Of a stretch of DNA of 64,000 nt, positions 1 to 8,954 are shown piece after piece. Below the pieces are notes generated by a model, which was given only the letters and a program-made list of their open reading frames with translations, was not told the DNA's origin and made no database searches. The stretch is from Tsukamurella pseudospumae (GTDB lineage Bacteria; Actinomycetota; Actinomycetes; Mycobacteriales; Mycobacteriaceae), in the NCBI RefSeq assembly GCF_001575205.1, contig NZ_LSRE01000012.1, forward strand, positions 248,001-312,000. The letters are read 5' to 3'. The translations under genes and the position numbers were made by a program. Numbering within the stretch: the first letter of the stretch is position 1; each line of letters opens with the position of its first letter.

Positions 1-162
1 CGCGCCGCGATGGTCCGGATCGCCACCGGCCGCGACGCCGCCGATATCGCCTTCCTCGACAACCACGGCGGGTCCATCCGGTTCGAGCGCCTGACGGTGA
101 CCGCCGACAGCCTCGCGCCCCTCCCCGCCGACGATCCGTACGCCCTGATCCCGATCGCCTGA
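1..162 (+). CDS. C-terminal fragment of an unknown protein
   Basis: An open frame runs in from the left edge and stops with TGA at 160-162, giving the last 53 residues of a protein that ends ALIPIA. Codon use is normal for the window, with G or C in most third positions, so it looks like a real gene end. It contains no motif I recognise and the function is unknown. It converges on otsB, leaving a 341-base gap. Confidence 0.6.
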   Translation, partial: RAAMVRIATGRDAADIAFLDNHGGSIRFERLTVTADSLAPLPADDPYALIPIA

Positions 163-214
163 TCGCGTCCGTGCGGTGCGCGCGGTCATCGTGGGACGTG
201 TCCTGCCGAGTAGC

Positions 215-231
215 TATACACCCCACGTATA
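215..231. promoter_or_regulatory. Inverted repeat TATAC-N7-GTATA
   Basis: TATAC at 215-219 and GTATA at 227-231 are separated by seven bases in the otherwise gene-free gap. The core reads TATACACCCCACGTATA. A similar TATACACCCC string occurs on the minus strand at the HNH/terminase junction of the integrated element. It may be an operator or a promoter element, but no adjacent gene starts here. Confidence 0.3.
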
Positions 232-271
232 CCCTCGAATCTGCCGGTCAAAGGGTTGTTTCGTTGTTCGG

Positions 272-292
272 GGTATGCGTTTCGTGCATACC
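272..292. promoter_or_regulatory. Inverted repeat GGTATGC-N7-GCATACC
   Basis: The perfect 7-bp arms GGTATGC (272-278) and GCATACC (286-292) are separated by seven bases. The spacing is the same as in the repeat at 215-231, and the centres are about 59 bases apart. This looks like a dimeric regulator site. The target transcript is not evident. Confidence 0.35.
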
Positions 293-503
293 TGCGCCCG
301 AACCGCCGCGACCACTGGCGTTCCTGACCTTGCCCGGACGCCGCCCGGAGCTTCGGTTCTACGCCCCGCGAAACCGGAACGAGTGTGGTGAGGCAAGCGT
401 GACACGCATGGCAAGTCCGGTGAAAAATGGCTTCTACCTGCGAAAACGTCGGGCATGCGCCGGACGCATGGCTGTTCGGAACGACACGCGCCCCTCCGCC
501 CGC

Positions 504-1265
504 TCAGCTGCGCCGCAGCGCCGCCAGCTCTTCGAACACCGACCGCGCCTCGGCCGGCCCGTCCACGCGGAACCGGGCGGCGGTGACGACGGCCGGATCC
601 GAATCGACCTTGATCGACACGTCGCGGGGCGCATCGAGCACGGCGAAGGCCTTCTCGTCGGTCACGTCGTCGCCGAGGTAGAGGACGGCGTCGGCGCGTA
701 CCTGCTCCCGGAGCACCGTCAGGGCGCGGCCCTTCGAGGCGTCGAGCACCGTCAGCTCCAGCACGGCCTTGCCCTCCGTGGCGTGCACGCCGGGGAGGGC
801 GGCGGGGCCCCGTCGGGCCTCCTGCAGGGCTTGCGCGCCGGCGGCCGGGTCCACCACGTTCCGGACGTGCAGCGCGCCGCCCAGCGGCTTCGGCTCGACG
901 GCCGCGCCCGGGAACCGGTCGGCGATCGCGGACAGAGCGGACAGCACCGTCGACCGCAGTTGGAGCAGGTCCGCTCCCAACGCGGCCTCGAAGCCCTCGG
1001 CCCACTCCGCCCCGTGACTGCCGACGGTGACGATCGGCGCGGCGACGCCCGATAGCCGGCCCAGCGTCGCGCGGTCCCGGCCCGACACCACGGCCACCGT
1101 CACGCCCGGCAGCCCGGACAAGGAGGTCAGTGCCGCAACGGATCCCGGCAACGGGAACGCGGCGGCCGGATCGGAGACGATCGGCGCGAGCACGCCGTCG
1201 TAGTCCGTGGCCACGAGGACCGTGCCCAGCGCGGCGAACCGCCCGAGCGCCGCGTGCAGGCTCAT
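504..1265 (-). CDS. otsB: Trehalose-6-phosphate phosphatase
   Basis: This 253-residue HAD-superfamily phosphatase would dephosphorylate trehalose 6-phosphate to trehalose. HAD motif I is DYDGVLAP (about residues 21-28), followed by SGRDRATL (motif II region) and [10 protein letters not shown] (motif IV) near the C-terminus, as in OtsB/TPP enzymes. The ATG at 1265 overlaps the otsA stop (ATGA), so the two are translationally coupled and form the OtsAB pathway. Trehalose feeds the mycolic glycolipids of this group. Length is normal for a single-domain OtsB. Confidence 0.92.
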   Translation of the reverse strand: MSLHAALGRFAALGTVLVATDYDGVLAPIVSDPAAAFPLPGSVAALTSLSGLPGVTVAVVSGRDRATLGRLSGVAAPIVTVGSHGAEWAEGFEAALGADLLQLRSTVLSALSAIADRFPGAAVEPKPLGGALHVRNVVDPAAGAQALQEARRGPAALPGVHATEGKAVLELTVLDASKGRALTVLREQVRADAVLYLGDDVTDEKAFAVLDAPRDVSIKVDSDPAVVTAARFRVDGPAEARSVFEELAALRRS

Positions 1266-2716
1266 GCCCGGGTCTCGTCGACGGTGCCGGCGAGCGTCTG
1301 CAGGAACGAGCGGGCCCAGCGGTCGACGTCGTACTGCAGCACCTGGCGGCGCATGGCGCGGATGCGGCGCTTGCCGTCCTCGGGATCCTGGTGCACGGCC
1401 TCGTCGATGGCGTTCTTGACGCCTTCCAGGTCGTGCGGATTGCACTGGTACGCCTGGCGCAGCTCGGCGGCGGCGCCGGTGAACTCACTGAGCACGAGCG
1501 CGCCGGAGGAGTCCGTGCGGCACGCGATGTACTCCTTGGCCACGAGGTTCATGCCGTCGCGCAGCGGAGTCACCAGCATGACATCGGAGGCGGCGAAGAA
1601 GGCCAGTAGCTCGCGGCGCGGAACGGGGCGGTGGATGTAGTGGATGGCGGGGTGGCCGATGCGCCCGAAGTTGCCGTTGATCCGGCCGACCTGCAGCTCG
1701 ATGTCGTCGCGCATCGCCCGGTACGACTCGACGCGCTCGCGCGATGGGGTCGCCAGCTGGACGAAGATGTGTCGCTCGGGGTCGAGCCGGCCCTCCTGGT
1801 ACAGCTCGCCGATGGCGCGCAGCCGCACGTCGATGCCCTTGGTGTAGTCGAGCCGGTCGACGCCGAGCATGATCTTCTCCGGGTCGCCGAGCTCCTTGCG
1901 CAGGGCCCGCGCGCGCTTGCGCGTCTCCGGGAGCTTGGCGGTCGCGGCGAGCTCCGCGGAGTCGATGGAGATGGGGAACGCGCCCACCCGGACGGATCGG
2001 AACCCGACGGTGACCACGCCGAACTTCGAGCGCACCCCGATCGAGTTCCTGCTGGTGGCGTACCCGGCGAGCTTGTCCGCCAGGTAGAGGAAGTTCTGTG
2101 CGCCGCCGGGCAGGTGGAAGCCGACGAGGTCGGCGCCGAGGATGCCCTCGATGATCTCGCGCCGCCACGGCATCTGCATGAACAGCTCGACCGGGGGGAA
2201 CGGGATGTGCAGGAAGAAGCCGATCTTGACGTCGGGCCGCAGCATGCGCAGCATCTTCGGTACTAGCTGCAGCTGGTAGTCCTGGACCCAGACGGTGGCG
2301 CCCTCCGCGGCGACGCGCGCCGTCTCCTCCGCGAAGCGACGGTTGACCTCGACGTAGGTGTTCCACCACTCGCGGTGGTACTCGGGTTTGACGATGACGT
2401 CGTGGTACAGCGGCCAGAGGCTGCCGTTGGAGAAGCCCTCGTAGTGCTCCTCGACCTCCTGGGCGCTGAGCTTCACGGGCACGAGGAGCATGTCCTCGCC
2501 GGGGATCGGATCGTCGGCCCCGTCCCCGATGTCGGGTGCGCCCGGCCAGCCCACCCACGCGCCGTTGCGCGCGCTGAGAATGGGTTTGAGGGCCGTGACC
2601 AGCCCGCCCGGGGATTCCTTCCAGATCAGCTCCCCGTCGGGCGCCTTCTCGACGTCGACGGGTAGCCGGTTCGCCACGACGACGAAATCAGATGTTCCGA
2701 ACGCCGCAGCGGGCAT
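1262..2716 (-). CDS. otsA: Trehalose-6-phosphate synthase (GT20)
   Basis: This 484-residue glycosyltransferase family 20 enzyme joins UDP- or ADP-glucose to glucose 6-phosphate to give trehalose 6-phosphate. Family landmarks are NRLPV (16-20), WVQDYQL (143-149), HIPFPP (170-175), DRLDYTKG (287-294) and [10 protein letters not shown] near residue 390. It starts six bases after the small gene at 2723-2884 ends and overlaps otsB by four bases, so the three are probably one operon. Confidence 0.95.
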   Translation of the reverse strand: MPAAAFGTSDFVVVANRLPVDVEKAPDGELIWKESPGGLVTALKPILSARNGAWVGWPGAPDIGDGADDPIPGEDMLLVPVKLSAQEVEEHYEGFSNGSLWPLYHDVIVKPEYHREWWNTYVEVNRRFAEETARVAAEGATVWVQDYQLQLVPKMLRMLRPDVKIGFFLHIPFPPVELFMQMPWRREIIEGILGADLVGFHLPGGAQNFLYLADKLAGYATSRNSIGVRSKFGVVTVGFRSVRVGAFPISIDSAELAATAKLPETRKRARALRKELGDPEKIMLGVDRLDYTKGIDVRLRAIGELYQEGRLDPERHIFVQLATPSRERVESYRAMRDDIELQVGRINGNFGRIGHPAIHYIHRPVPRRELLAFFAASDVMLVTPLRDGMNLVAKEYIACRTDSSGALVLSEFTGAAAELRQAYQCNPHDLEGVKNAIDEAVHQDPEDGKRRIRAMRRQVLQYDVDRWARSFLQTLAGTVDETRA

Positions 2717-2722
2717 GGAGGG

Positions 2723-2884
2723 CTACGCCTCCTTGACGCCGATGCCGAGCATCGACAGCAGCATCCGGCACTCGTCGGCGTCCTCCGCGTACGCCGCGAC
2801 GACCCGCTGGGCCTGGCGCGCGGTCTCGTCGCCCACGGGCTCGAGATCGTCTTCGCTGATGTCCTGCGTGGTCTTCGGGGGCAT
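2723..2884 (-). CDS. Small conserved-type protein upstream of otsA
   Basis: This 53-residue acidic protein starts MPPKTTQDISEDD and ends SMLGIGVKEA. The ATG at 2884 is preceded by a GAAGGTG ribosome binding site; a longer start at 2917 has a poorer signal. It has no membrane segment or signal peptide. Residues 20-53 should be mostly helical. It lies seven bases upstream of otsA on the same strand, which suggests co-expression. I do not recognise a named family, and the function is unknown. Confidence 0.7.
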   Translation of the reverse strand: MPPKTTQDISEDDLEPVGDETARQAQRVVAAYAEDADECRMLLSMLGIGVKEA

Positions 2885-2948
2885 GAACACACCTTCGTAT
2901 CGGTAAGGGACGAGCACGGGCCAGCTTACCCGGGTGGCCCGGATCCGC

Positions 2949-4361
2949 TCACTCGCGGACTCGGCGGCGGCGGAGCACCGCGATCGGCGCGATGTGCGGG
3001 CGCCGGATCGTGCGGGCCACCCATTCGCCGAGCGTGACCCCTGCGGCCAAGGCGCAGCCGACGGTCAGCGCCGTCGCCATGTTCGTCAGCGCCGACGTGG
3101 TCTGCCCCTCCATCAGCTCCGACAGCCCGCGGTAGACCGCGAGACCCGGCACCAGCGGGGTGATGCCCGCCACGGCGACGATGAGCGGGGGGACCACGGC
3201 CCGTCGGGCGAGGAGACCGCCGGCCAGGCCGACGACGGTGGCGGCCACCACGGACGAGACGATCGGCCCGAGGCCCAGGTTGAGGATGGAGCCCGCGACG
3301 AGCGCCCCGAAGCAGCCCGCCAGGAAGGACGCGGTGAGCGCCCGGATCTGCGCGTACCCGGCCAGCGCGAACGCCGCCGCGGCCACGCCGCCGGTCGCCA
3401 CCAGGATCGGCAGCGGCGCGTAGTCGAAGGGCTGCTGCTGCAGCGGGGGCAGGGTGGCACCCAGCTCGCTGGTGACGCGCAGCGCGATGCCGACGCCCGC
3501 GACCACGCCGCCGGTGAACACCACCACCTCGAAGAACCGGGCCGCGCCGGTCACGGGCGCGCCGGTGATGGCGTCCTGCACCGAGCCCACGAGCGAGAGC
3601 CCCGCCATGAGCACGATGATGCCCGCGACGATCACCCGGTAGGGCTGCACGTCCCAGCCGAACTCGATGGACAGCCGGTAGATCAGCGCCGCCGGCAGAG
3701 TCGCCAGGAAACCGCCCACCACCTGCTGGAAGAAGTACGGCAGCCCCCAGTTGCTGAGCCGGACGTTCACGACGTAGATCACCGCGGTGGTCGCGAAGGC
3801 GACGGCCGCGAGCGCCGGCTTGCCGCCGAGCAGCAGGGTCAGCGCGCCCGCCATGAGTGCCCAGCCGAAGGTCGCGACGGCGCGCGGGTACGGGTGCCCG
3901 GCGGTCATGATCGATTCCAGCGCGGAGAGCGCCTGGTCCGGCCGGATCCGACCGCGCCCGATCCGCCGCACCAGCGTGTCGACCTGGGAGAGCCGGGTGT
4001 AGTCCAGGGACCGGTGGCTCACCGTCCGCGTGTAGGTCGACGGTGGCAGTCCCCGCCCGCGCTGCACGCTCACGGTGATCGCGTTGTAGGTGACGGTGAC
4101 CGTGACATCGTCGATGCCGTAGGTCGCGGCGACGTAGCGGACCTGGGCCTCGGTGTCGACGGCGCCGGTCCCCGAGTCCAGCAGGACCTCGCCGACCTTC
4201 ATGGCCACTTCGAGGACCTCGCCGACCGTCTCGTTGTCGCGCAGGTCGACCGGTTGCAGCGGCGTCAGCACCGGCATTCCCGCGGTGTCGACGGTCGCTG
4301 CGTTCCGGCCGGTCAGGGACTGGACGGCGTGCGCGAGGTGATCGCGGAACGCGGGCTTCAT
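2949..4361 (-). CDS. thrE: Threonine/serine exporter, ThrE family
   Basis: This 470-residue membrane protein has the ThrE layout. A soluble N-terminal domain (about residues 40-170) contains the typical GTGAVDTEA and TYNAITVSV segments and is followed by about ten hydrophobic helices. In Corynebacterium ThrE exports L-threonine and L-serine by the proton-motive force. It has its own start at 4361, 22 bases after the amine oxidase stop, and could be co-transcribed with it. Confidence 0.85.
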   Translation of the reverse strand: MKPAFRDHLAHAVQSLTGRNAATVDTAGMPVLTPLQPVDLRDNETVGEVLEVAMKVGEVLLDSGTGAVDTEAQVRYVAATYGIDDVTVTVTYNAITVSVQRGRGLPPSTYTRTVSHRSLDYTRLSQVDTLVRRIGRGRIRPDQALSALESIMTAGHPYPRAVATFGWALMAGALTLLLGGKPALAAVAFATTAVIYVVNVRLSNWGLPYFFQQVVGGFLATLPAALIYRLSIEFGWDVQPYRVIVAGIIVLMAGLSLVGSVQDAITGAPVTGAARFFEVVVFTGGVVAGVGIALRVTSELGATLPPLQQQPFDYAPLPILVATGGVAAAAFALAGYAQIRALTASFLAGCFGALVAGSILNLGLGPIVSSVVAATVVGLAGGLLARRAVVPPLIVAVAGITPLVPGLAVYRGLSELMEGQTTSALTNMATALTVGCALAAGVTLGEWVARTIRRPHIAPIAVLRRRRVRE

Positions 4362-4383
4362 GTCGGGGCACCTCCTCGGTGCA

Positions 4384-5760
4384 TCACCGTAGTGCCGACG
4401 CGACCTCCCCGGCCACCCGCTCGCCCGATTCGAGGGCGCCCTCGATGTATCCGGCGTGCTCCGCCGCCGTCTCGGTGCCGGCCCAGTGGACGACGCCCGC
4501 CGGGGCGTGCCCGAGTGGGAAGGGCATCGCTCCCGCCTTCGGGTCGGGGACGGCGAGGTAGCCGCCGCCGACGTACTCGTCGCGGTGCCAGCACTTCTCG
4601 TGCCAGCTCGCGGGGGTTTTGGCGCCCTCGCCCAGGTGCACGGCGAGCCGAGCGAGCATCGTCTCCCGACGGTCCGCCGGGCTCAGGTCGTCGAGGGAGC
4701 GCGCGTCGGCGCCGCCCACGAGCAGGCACAGGTGCCCGGGCCCGGTCCCGTCGGCCGACGGTGGCGTGGTGTCGAACACCCCGACGCCGGGGCCGTCGAT
4801 GTCGATCATCTCGGCGTGCCCGTTCGCGCGCCAGAAGGGGCTCTCGTACACGGCCAGCGCCTTGTAGACCGAGCCCATGTACATGCCGCGCTCGGCGTGG
4901 GACCTCTCGGTGGGCAGGGCCGGACGGTGCTCGATGGCGGTGGCGATGGGCGGGGGCACGGTGACGATCACGCGCTGGGCGCGGACGGTGCCGGCGGTGG
5001 TGTGCACGGTGGCGCCGTCGTCGTCGCGGTGGACCGCGAGCACGGCGCGGTCGGTGTGCACGCGGTCGCCGAGGCGCTCCGCCATCCGGACCGCGAGGGT
5101 GCCGGCACCGTCGACGACAAGGGAGTCCTGCGCGCCGCCCCGGGTGGACATGGCGGTCAGCAGCCCCTCCTGCACGCGGACGGCGGCGGCGAAGTCGCGC
5201 AGCGCGAACCGGTCGGCGTCGGCGGTGGTCGCGATCGCGATGAGCACGTCGAGCAGCCGCCGGGCGCGCCCCGGCACCTTGCGCAGGAGGTCGGCCACCG
5301 TCGAACCGCCTCCCGCGAACGGACCGCCGAGCCGGACCACGCCCTCCCAGGCGACGAGCGCGGCGCCGGCGAGCAGGAGAGTGGGGCTCGCCATCCCGAT
5401 GGTGCGCGCACCATCGACCAGCTTCGGCATCTTCGGCGTCTCCATCTCGAAGACCTGTGCGCCGAACTCGGCGGCGAGTGCCTCGAACCGGTGATGGCCC
5501 TTGCCGATCCACTGGCCGCCCAGGTCGACGTGCGTGCCGAGCGCGGTGGTCTCGGTGAGCACCCGACCCCCGACGCGGGGTGCGGCCTCGAGGACCAGCA
5601 CGTCGACGCCGCGGGCGTGCAGGTCCAGCGCTGCGCGCAGTCCGGCGATCCCCGCACCCACGACGACGACGGTGGCCCGTTCGGTGCTCGGCTGCGCGGT
5701 CCCGGGGTCCGACGGTGCGGCCGCCGCGTCCGTGGGGCGGGTCTCGGGCGAGTCGGTCAT
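4384..5760 (-). CDS. FAD-dependent amine oxidase
   Basis: This 458-residue flavin monoamine oxidase family protein has a dinucleotide-binding motif VVVVGAGIAGLRAAL at about residues 31-45, then ERVGGR-like PRVGGRVL, LGGQWIG, and a C-terminal FAD motif GTETAAEHAGYIEGAL. The first 30 residues are a disordered Asp/Pro/Ala-rich leader. The ATG at 5760 has AGGAG nine bases upstream. Such enzymes oxidise amines or polyamines to aldehydes; the substrate cannot be told. An aldehyde dehydrogenase lies beyond the PucR gene and could act on the product, which is inference. Confidence 0.85.
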   Translation of the reverse strand: MTDSPETRPTDAAAAPSDPGTAQPSTERATVVVVGAGIAGLRAALDLHARGVDVLVLEAAPRVGGRVLTETTALGTHVDLGGQWIGKGHHRFEALAAEFGAQVFEMETPKMPKLVDGARTIGMASPTLLLAGAALVAWEGVVRLGGPFAGGGSTVADLLRKVPGRARRLLDVLIAIATTADADRFALRDFAAAVRVQEGLLTAMSTRGGAQDSLVVDGAGTLAVRMAERLGDRVHTDRAVLAVHRDDDGATVHTTAGTVRAQRVIVTVPPPIATAIEHRPALPTERSHAERGMYMGSVYKALAVYESPFWRANGHAEMIDIDGPGVGVFDTTPPSADGTGPGHLCLLVGGADARSLDDLSPADRRETMLARLAVHLGEGAKTPASWHEKCWHRDEYVGGGYLAVPDPKAGAMPFPLGHAPAGVVHWAGTETAAEHAGYIEGALESGERVAGEVASALR

Positions 5761-5793
5761 GAGGGGCTCCTGTCCGCGGCGACACCGCATATA

Positions 5794-5811
5794 CAGTCGG
5801 TCGTATGACTG
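5794..5811. promoter_or_regulatory. Inverted repeat CAGTC-N8-GACTG upstream of the amine oxidase
   Basis: CAGTC (5794-5798) and GACTG (5807-5811) lie 34-51 bases upstream of the amine oxidase ATG. An AT-rich TGTATA string on the minus strand overlaps the site and could be a -10 box. This is a plausible operator for a dimeric repressor of the oxidase operon. Confidence 0.35.
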
Positions 5812-5880
5812 AGTGTAGGGCGATGTGACGCGGGTCGCAATGATTTCTCGGGGATCCGTGACCGCGGACCGCGGACCGGG

Positions 5881-7068
5881 CTACTCCTCGGGCAGCGGGA
5901 AGAGCCGGTCGGCGAGGACCGCGGCGTACAGCTCGGCGGCGGCGCGCGGGTCGGACCGGTCGCGGCCCGTGAGCTGCTCCACGCGGCGCAGGCGGTGGTT
6001 GATCGTGTTGCGGTGGTAGTGCAGGCGCTCGGCCGTGGCGGCCAGGGAGCCGCCGCAGTCGAACCAGGCGCGGACCGTCGTGATGAGCGCGTCGCGGTCG
6101 GGGTCGGGGAGCGCCAGTACCGGCCCGAGCACGGCGTCGCGCAGTTCGCGGGCCGCGTCCGGGGTGTGTGCCAGCGCCAGTGGCAGTGCTGCCTGGCCGT
6201 ACGCCGCGGCGGTCGTCTCGCCGGGCTCGATGCCGGTCATCGCGAGCTCGGCCTGCCGCACGGCGGCCCGTGCCCCGAGCGGCGCGGCGAAGCGCGCGCT
6301 GACGCCGACCCGCCCGCCCGCCTCGCGGCGCAGCAGGTCCAGCACCTGCGGCAGCACGTGCTCGGTGCTCAGGCTGAGCAGGCCGACGCGGGTGTGCACC
6401 TCGGACGTCCAGTACGAGACGACGTTCTTGTCGCGCAGCCGGCGCTCGATCCCCGCGAGGGGCTCGGTGGCGCCGCCGGACTCCGCGCAGACCACGAGGA
6501 AGACGCCCGTCGCCGGCAGCTGCAGCGTCTGCGCCGCGGCGTGCAGCCGGCCGGGCTCGAGCACCCCGTCGAGAAGGGCCCGCAGCTCGACGCGCCGCAG
6601 TTCCGCGTCGCGGCCGGTGCGCTCGGCGACCGCGCGGCCGTACTCCTCGGTGGCGGCGGTCGAGTAGTCGTCGATGATCCGCCACACGTCCGCGCCGATG
6701 TCCGGGAGCAGTTCCGGGTTCTCGGTGCAGGCGGCGCGCATGTGGTCCCAGACGAGTCGCCCCGCGAGGCGGTACGCGTGCAGCAGCGCCGCGAGAGGGA
6801 AGCCGTACTCGGCCTTGAGGCGGCCGGTGGCGCGGGCGGCGTGGAGGCCGTGGTCGGGCTCGCCGGCGAGCTGGCGCAGGACGGAATCGAGGTTGGTGTG
6901 CACAGCCTCGCGGAGCTCCTCGGCGCTGAGCAGAGTGCTCTCGGCGTAGGCGTGCTCGCCCGTGAGGATGCGCCGCACCAGCTCATCCGTGAGTGGCTCC
7001 AGGTCCGCCATCAGCAGTCGGGCGAACTCCGCGGGGGAGGCGCCGGCCGGGGCCGTGATCGTCAACAC
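5881..7068 (-). CDS. PucR/CdaR-family transcriptional regulator
   Basis: This 395-residue protein has the family architecture: an N-terminal sensor region, a central GGDEF-like segment (around residues 180-300) and a C-terminal helix-turn-helix. The HTH contains the diagnostic RLHYHRNTINHRLRRVEQLTG. The start is GTG at 7068. It is transcribed divergently from the aldehyde dehydrogenase at 7234 and is the likely regulator of that gene; it could also control the amine oxidase downstream. The inducer is unknown. Confidence 0.88.
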   Translation of the reverse strand: MLTITAPAGASPAEFARLLMADLEPLTDELVRRILTGEHAYAESTLLSAEELREAVHTNLDSVLRQLAGEPDHGLHAARATGRLKAEYGFPLAALLHAYRLAGRLVWDHMRAACTENPELLPDIGADVWRIIDDYSTAATEEYGRAVAERTGRDAELRRVELRALLDGVLEPGRLHAAAQTLQLPATGVFLVVCAESGGATEPLAGIERRLRDKNVVSYWTSEVHTRVGLLSLSTEHVLPQVLDLLRREAGGRVGVSARFAAPLGARAAVRQAELAMTGIEPGETTAAAYGQAALPLALAHTPDAARELRDAVLGPVLALPDPDRDALITTVRAWFDCGGSLAATAERLHYHRNTINHRLRRVEQLTGRDRSDPRAAAELYAAVLADRLFPLPEE

Positions 7069-7103
7069 GCCTCGATGCTAGCGCGCGACCTCCGGCGTCG
7101 AGT

Positions 7104-7128
7104 GTGCTTGCGCACAACGCGACCGCAA
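7104..7128. promoter_or_regulatory. Inverted repeat GCTTGCG-N11-CGCAAGC between pucR-like gene and ALDH
   Basis: Perfect 7-bp arms lie at 7104-7110 and 7122-7128 in the 165-base divergent promoter region. The position is right for a PucR dimer to control both promoters. Confidence 0.45.
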
Positions 7129-7233
7129 GCGGGCCGTAGCTCCGGCACGATGCGCCGGCCCTCCGTGAGGACCACACTGGATGGAGCGAGACGTGACAGG
7201 GCTCACAGGATCGATGACCCGCGAGGAGAAGCA

Positions 7234-8940
7234 ATGACCACCACCGAGAACATCTTGGACGCCGCCGTCGCGGACCTGCAGCAGGGGGAGCGGACCTGGG
7301 CCGCGACCTCGCTCGCCGATCGCCGCGCCCTGCTCGACGCCGTCCGCGAGGCCACCGCGGCCGTCGCCCAGGAGTGGGTGGACGCCGCGGCCGGGATCAA
7401 GGGCCTGCCCGCCGATTCGACGCTGCTGGGCGAGGAGTGGCTCAGCGGCCCGTACTCCGTGATCACCGCGTGCGAGGCGCTCGCCGCGTCGCTGCAGGCG
7501 CTCGAGGAGGGGCGCAGCCCCGTCGACGGTTTCACCGTGACCGCTGCCCCGGGCGGCCGGTCCGCCGTCGAGGTGCTGCCGCACACCGTGTTCGATCAGC
7601 TGTTGATGAGCGGCTTCTCGGCGCAGGTCTGGACCGTGCCGGGCGTCGACGCCGCTGCGGTGCGTGAGCGCGCCGGCCTCGGCGAGCTCGATCCGACGAT
7701 CACCCACGGTGTTGCGGGCGTCCTCGGCGCGGGCAACATCTTCTCGATCCCGCCGCTCGACACCCTGTACCAGCTGTACGCCGACAACCGCGTGGTGCTG
7801 CTCAAGCTCAATCCGGTGACGGACCCGCTGCTGGACGTCTTCCGCGCCGCGTTCGCGCCGCTCATCGAGCACGGCGTGGTCCGCATCGTGACCGGCGGCG
7901 CCGATGTCGGTGGTGCCCTCGTGAACCACCCCGGTGTGACCACGGTGCACATGACGGGCAGCGCCCGCACTCATGACGCCATCGTCTTCGGCACGGGAGA
8001 CGAAGGGGCGCAGCGCAAGGCGGCGAACGCCCCGCTCCTCGACAAGACCATCACCAGCGAGCTCGGCGGCGTCTCGCCGACCATCGTCGTGCCCGGCGAG
8101 TGGTCGAGTGCCGACCTGACCTTCCAGGCCGAGCACCTCGCCACGCAGCGCCTGCACAACAACGGCTACAACTGCGTCGCCTCGCAGGTGGCCGTGATCA
8201 GCGCCGACTGGCCGCAGAAGGAGCAGTTCCTCACCGAGCTGCGCGCCGCCTTCGATCGCGCCCCGCAGCGCCGCGACTACTACCCGGGCTCCGCCGACCG
8301 CGTGGCCGCCGCCCGGGCCGGCTACGGCGCGCAGGCGCAGGCCGCCGGTCCCGACGGTGCCCGCACCCTCGTGTTCGGTCTCCGGGCCGACAAGACCGAG
8401 GAGGCCCTGCACACCGAGTACTTCGCGCCCGTCTACGGCGTGCTCGAGCTGCCCGGCGACGCGGCGACCTTCCTCGCGAACGCCGTGCGGGCCGCGAACG
8501 AGGACTTCGAGGGCACGCTGGGCGTGAACATCGTGGCCGACCCGTCCACGATCAAGGCCCTCGGAGACCGGTTCGACCAGGCGATCACCGACCTGCGCTA
8601 CGGCACGATCGCCGTGAACGCCTGGACCGGTGTCGGCTACCTGACGGCCCGCGCCTCGTGGGGCGCGTTCCCAGGCCACACCATCGACGACGTGCAGAGT
8701 GGCATCGGCGTGGTGCACAACGCGCTGCTCCTCGACGATGTCGAGCGCACCGTCGTGCGTGGGCCGTTCCGGCCGTCGCCCCGGTCGTTCGTCGGCGGCG
8801 AGCTGTCGATGTCGCCGAAGCCGCCGTGGTTCGTCACCAACCGCACCGGTGCGGTGACGGGCAAGCGCCTGACGGACTTCGTGTCGAAGCCCTCGTGGCT
8901 CAAGCTGCCCGGTATCTTCGCCTCCGCCCTGCGCGGCTGA
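7234..8940 (+). CDS. Aldehyde dehydrogenase family protein
   Basis: This 568-residue protein is slightly longer than the usual 480-500. ATG 7234 follows a GAGGAG ribosome binding site. ALDH features include the HMTGSA nucleotide-binding loop, ELGGVSP with the general-base Glu, and the catalytic Cys in GYNCVASQ at about residue 314. It would oxidise an aldehyde to its acid with NAD(P)+. The divergent PucR gene is the likely regulator. The substrate is unknown; the flavin amine oxidase nearby is a possible source of aldehyde. Confidence 0.85.
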   Translation: MTTTENILDAAVADLQQGERTWAATSLADRRALLDAVREATAAVAQEWVDAAAGIKGLPADSTLLGEEWLSGPYSVITACEALAASLQALEEGRSPVDGFTVTAAPGGRSAVEVLPHTVFDQLLMSGFSAQVWTVPGVDAAAVRERAGLGELDPTITHGVAGVLGAGNIFSIPPLDTLYQLYADNRVVLLKLNPVTDPLLDVFRAAFAPLIEHGVVRIVTGGADVGGALVNHPGVTTVHMTGSARTHDAIVFGTGDEGAQRKAANAPLLDKTITSELGGVSPTIVVPGEWSSADLTFQAEHLATQRLHNNGYNCVASQVAVISADWPQKEQFLTELRAAFDRAPQRRDYYPGSADRVAAARAGYGAQAQAAGPDGARTLVFGLRADKTEEALHTEYFAPVYGVLELPGDAATFLANAVRAANEDFEGTLGVNIVADPSTIKALGDRFDQAITDLRYGTIAVNAWTGVGYLTARASWGAFPGHTIDDVQSGIGVVHNALLLDDVERTVVRGPFRPSPRSFVGGELSMSPKPPWFVTNRTGAVTGKRLTDFVSKPSWLKLPGIFASALRG

Positions 8941-8954
8941 CGGTCCGCCGTCAG
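8937..8954. terminator. Compact bidirectional hairpin shared by two convergent stops
   Basis: CTGACGG and CCGTCAG form a 7-bp GC-rich stem around a TCCG loop. The hairpin contains the TGA stop of the aldehyde dehydrogenase and the stop of the convergent gene at 8951. There is no T-run, so it may act only as a weak or rho-assisted terminator. Confidence 0.45.

Larger units (their letters stand above)
163..503. other. 341-base convergent gap without a convincing gene
   Basis: The gap separates the rightward gene ending at 162 from the leftward otsB ending at 504. It is less GC-rich than its surroundings. Short open frames exist on both strands, but none has a good ribosome binding site or the usual third-position GC pattern. 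It holds two inverted repeats, at 215-231 and 272-292. I see no clear rho-independent terminator. Confidence 0.6.

Noticed and set aside
171-1055. Long rightward open frames across otsB and in similar places over most genes
   Set aside because: They lie opposite or out of frame with genes that have clear family motifs, and they use Arg/Pro/Ala-rich codons typical of high-GC shadow frames.
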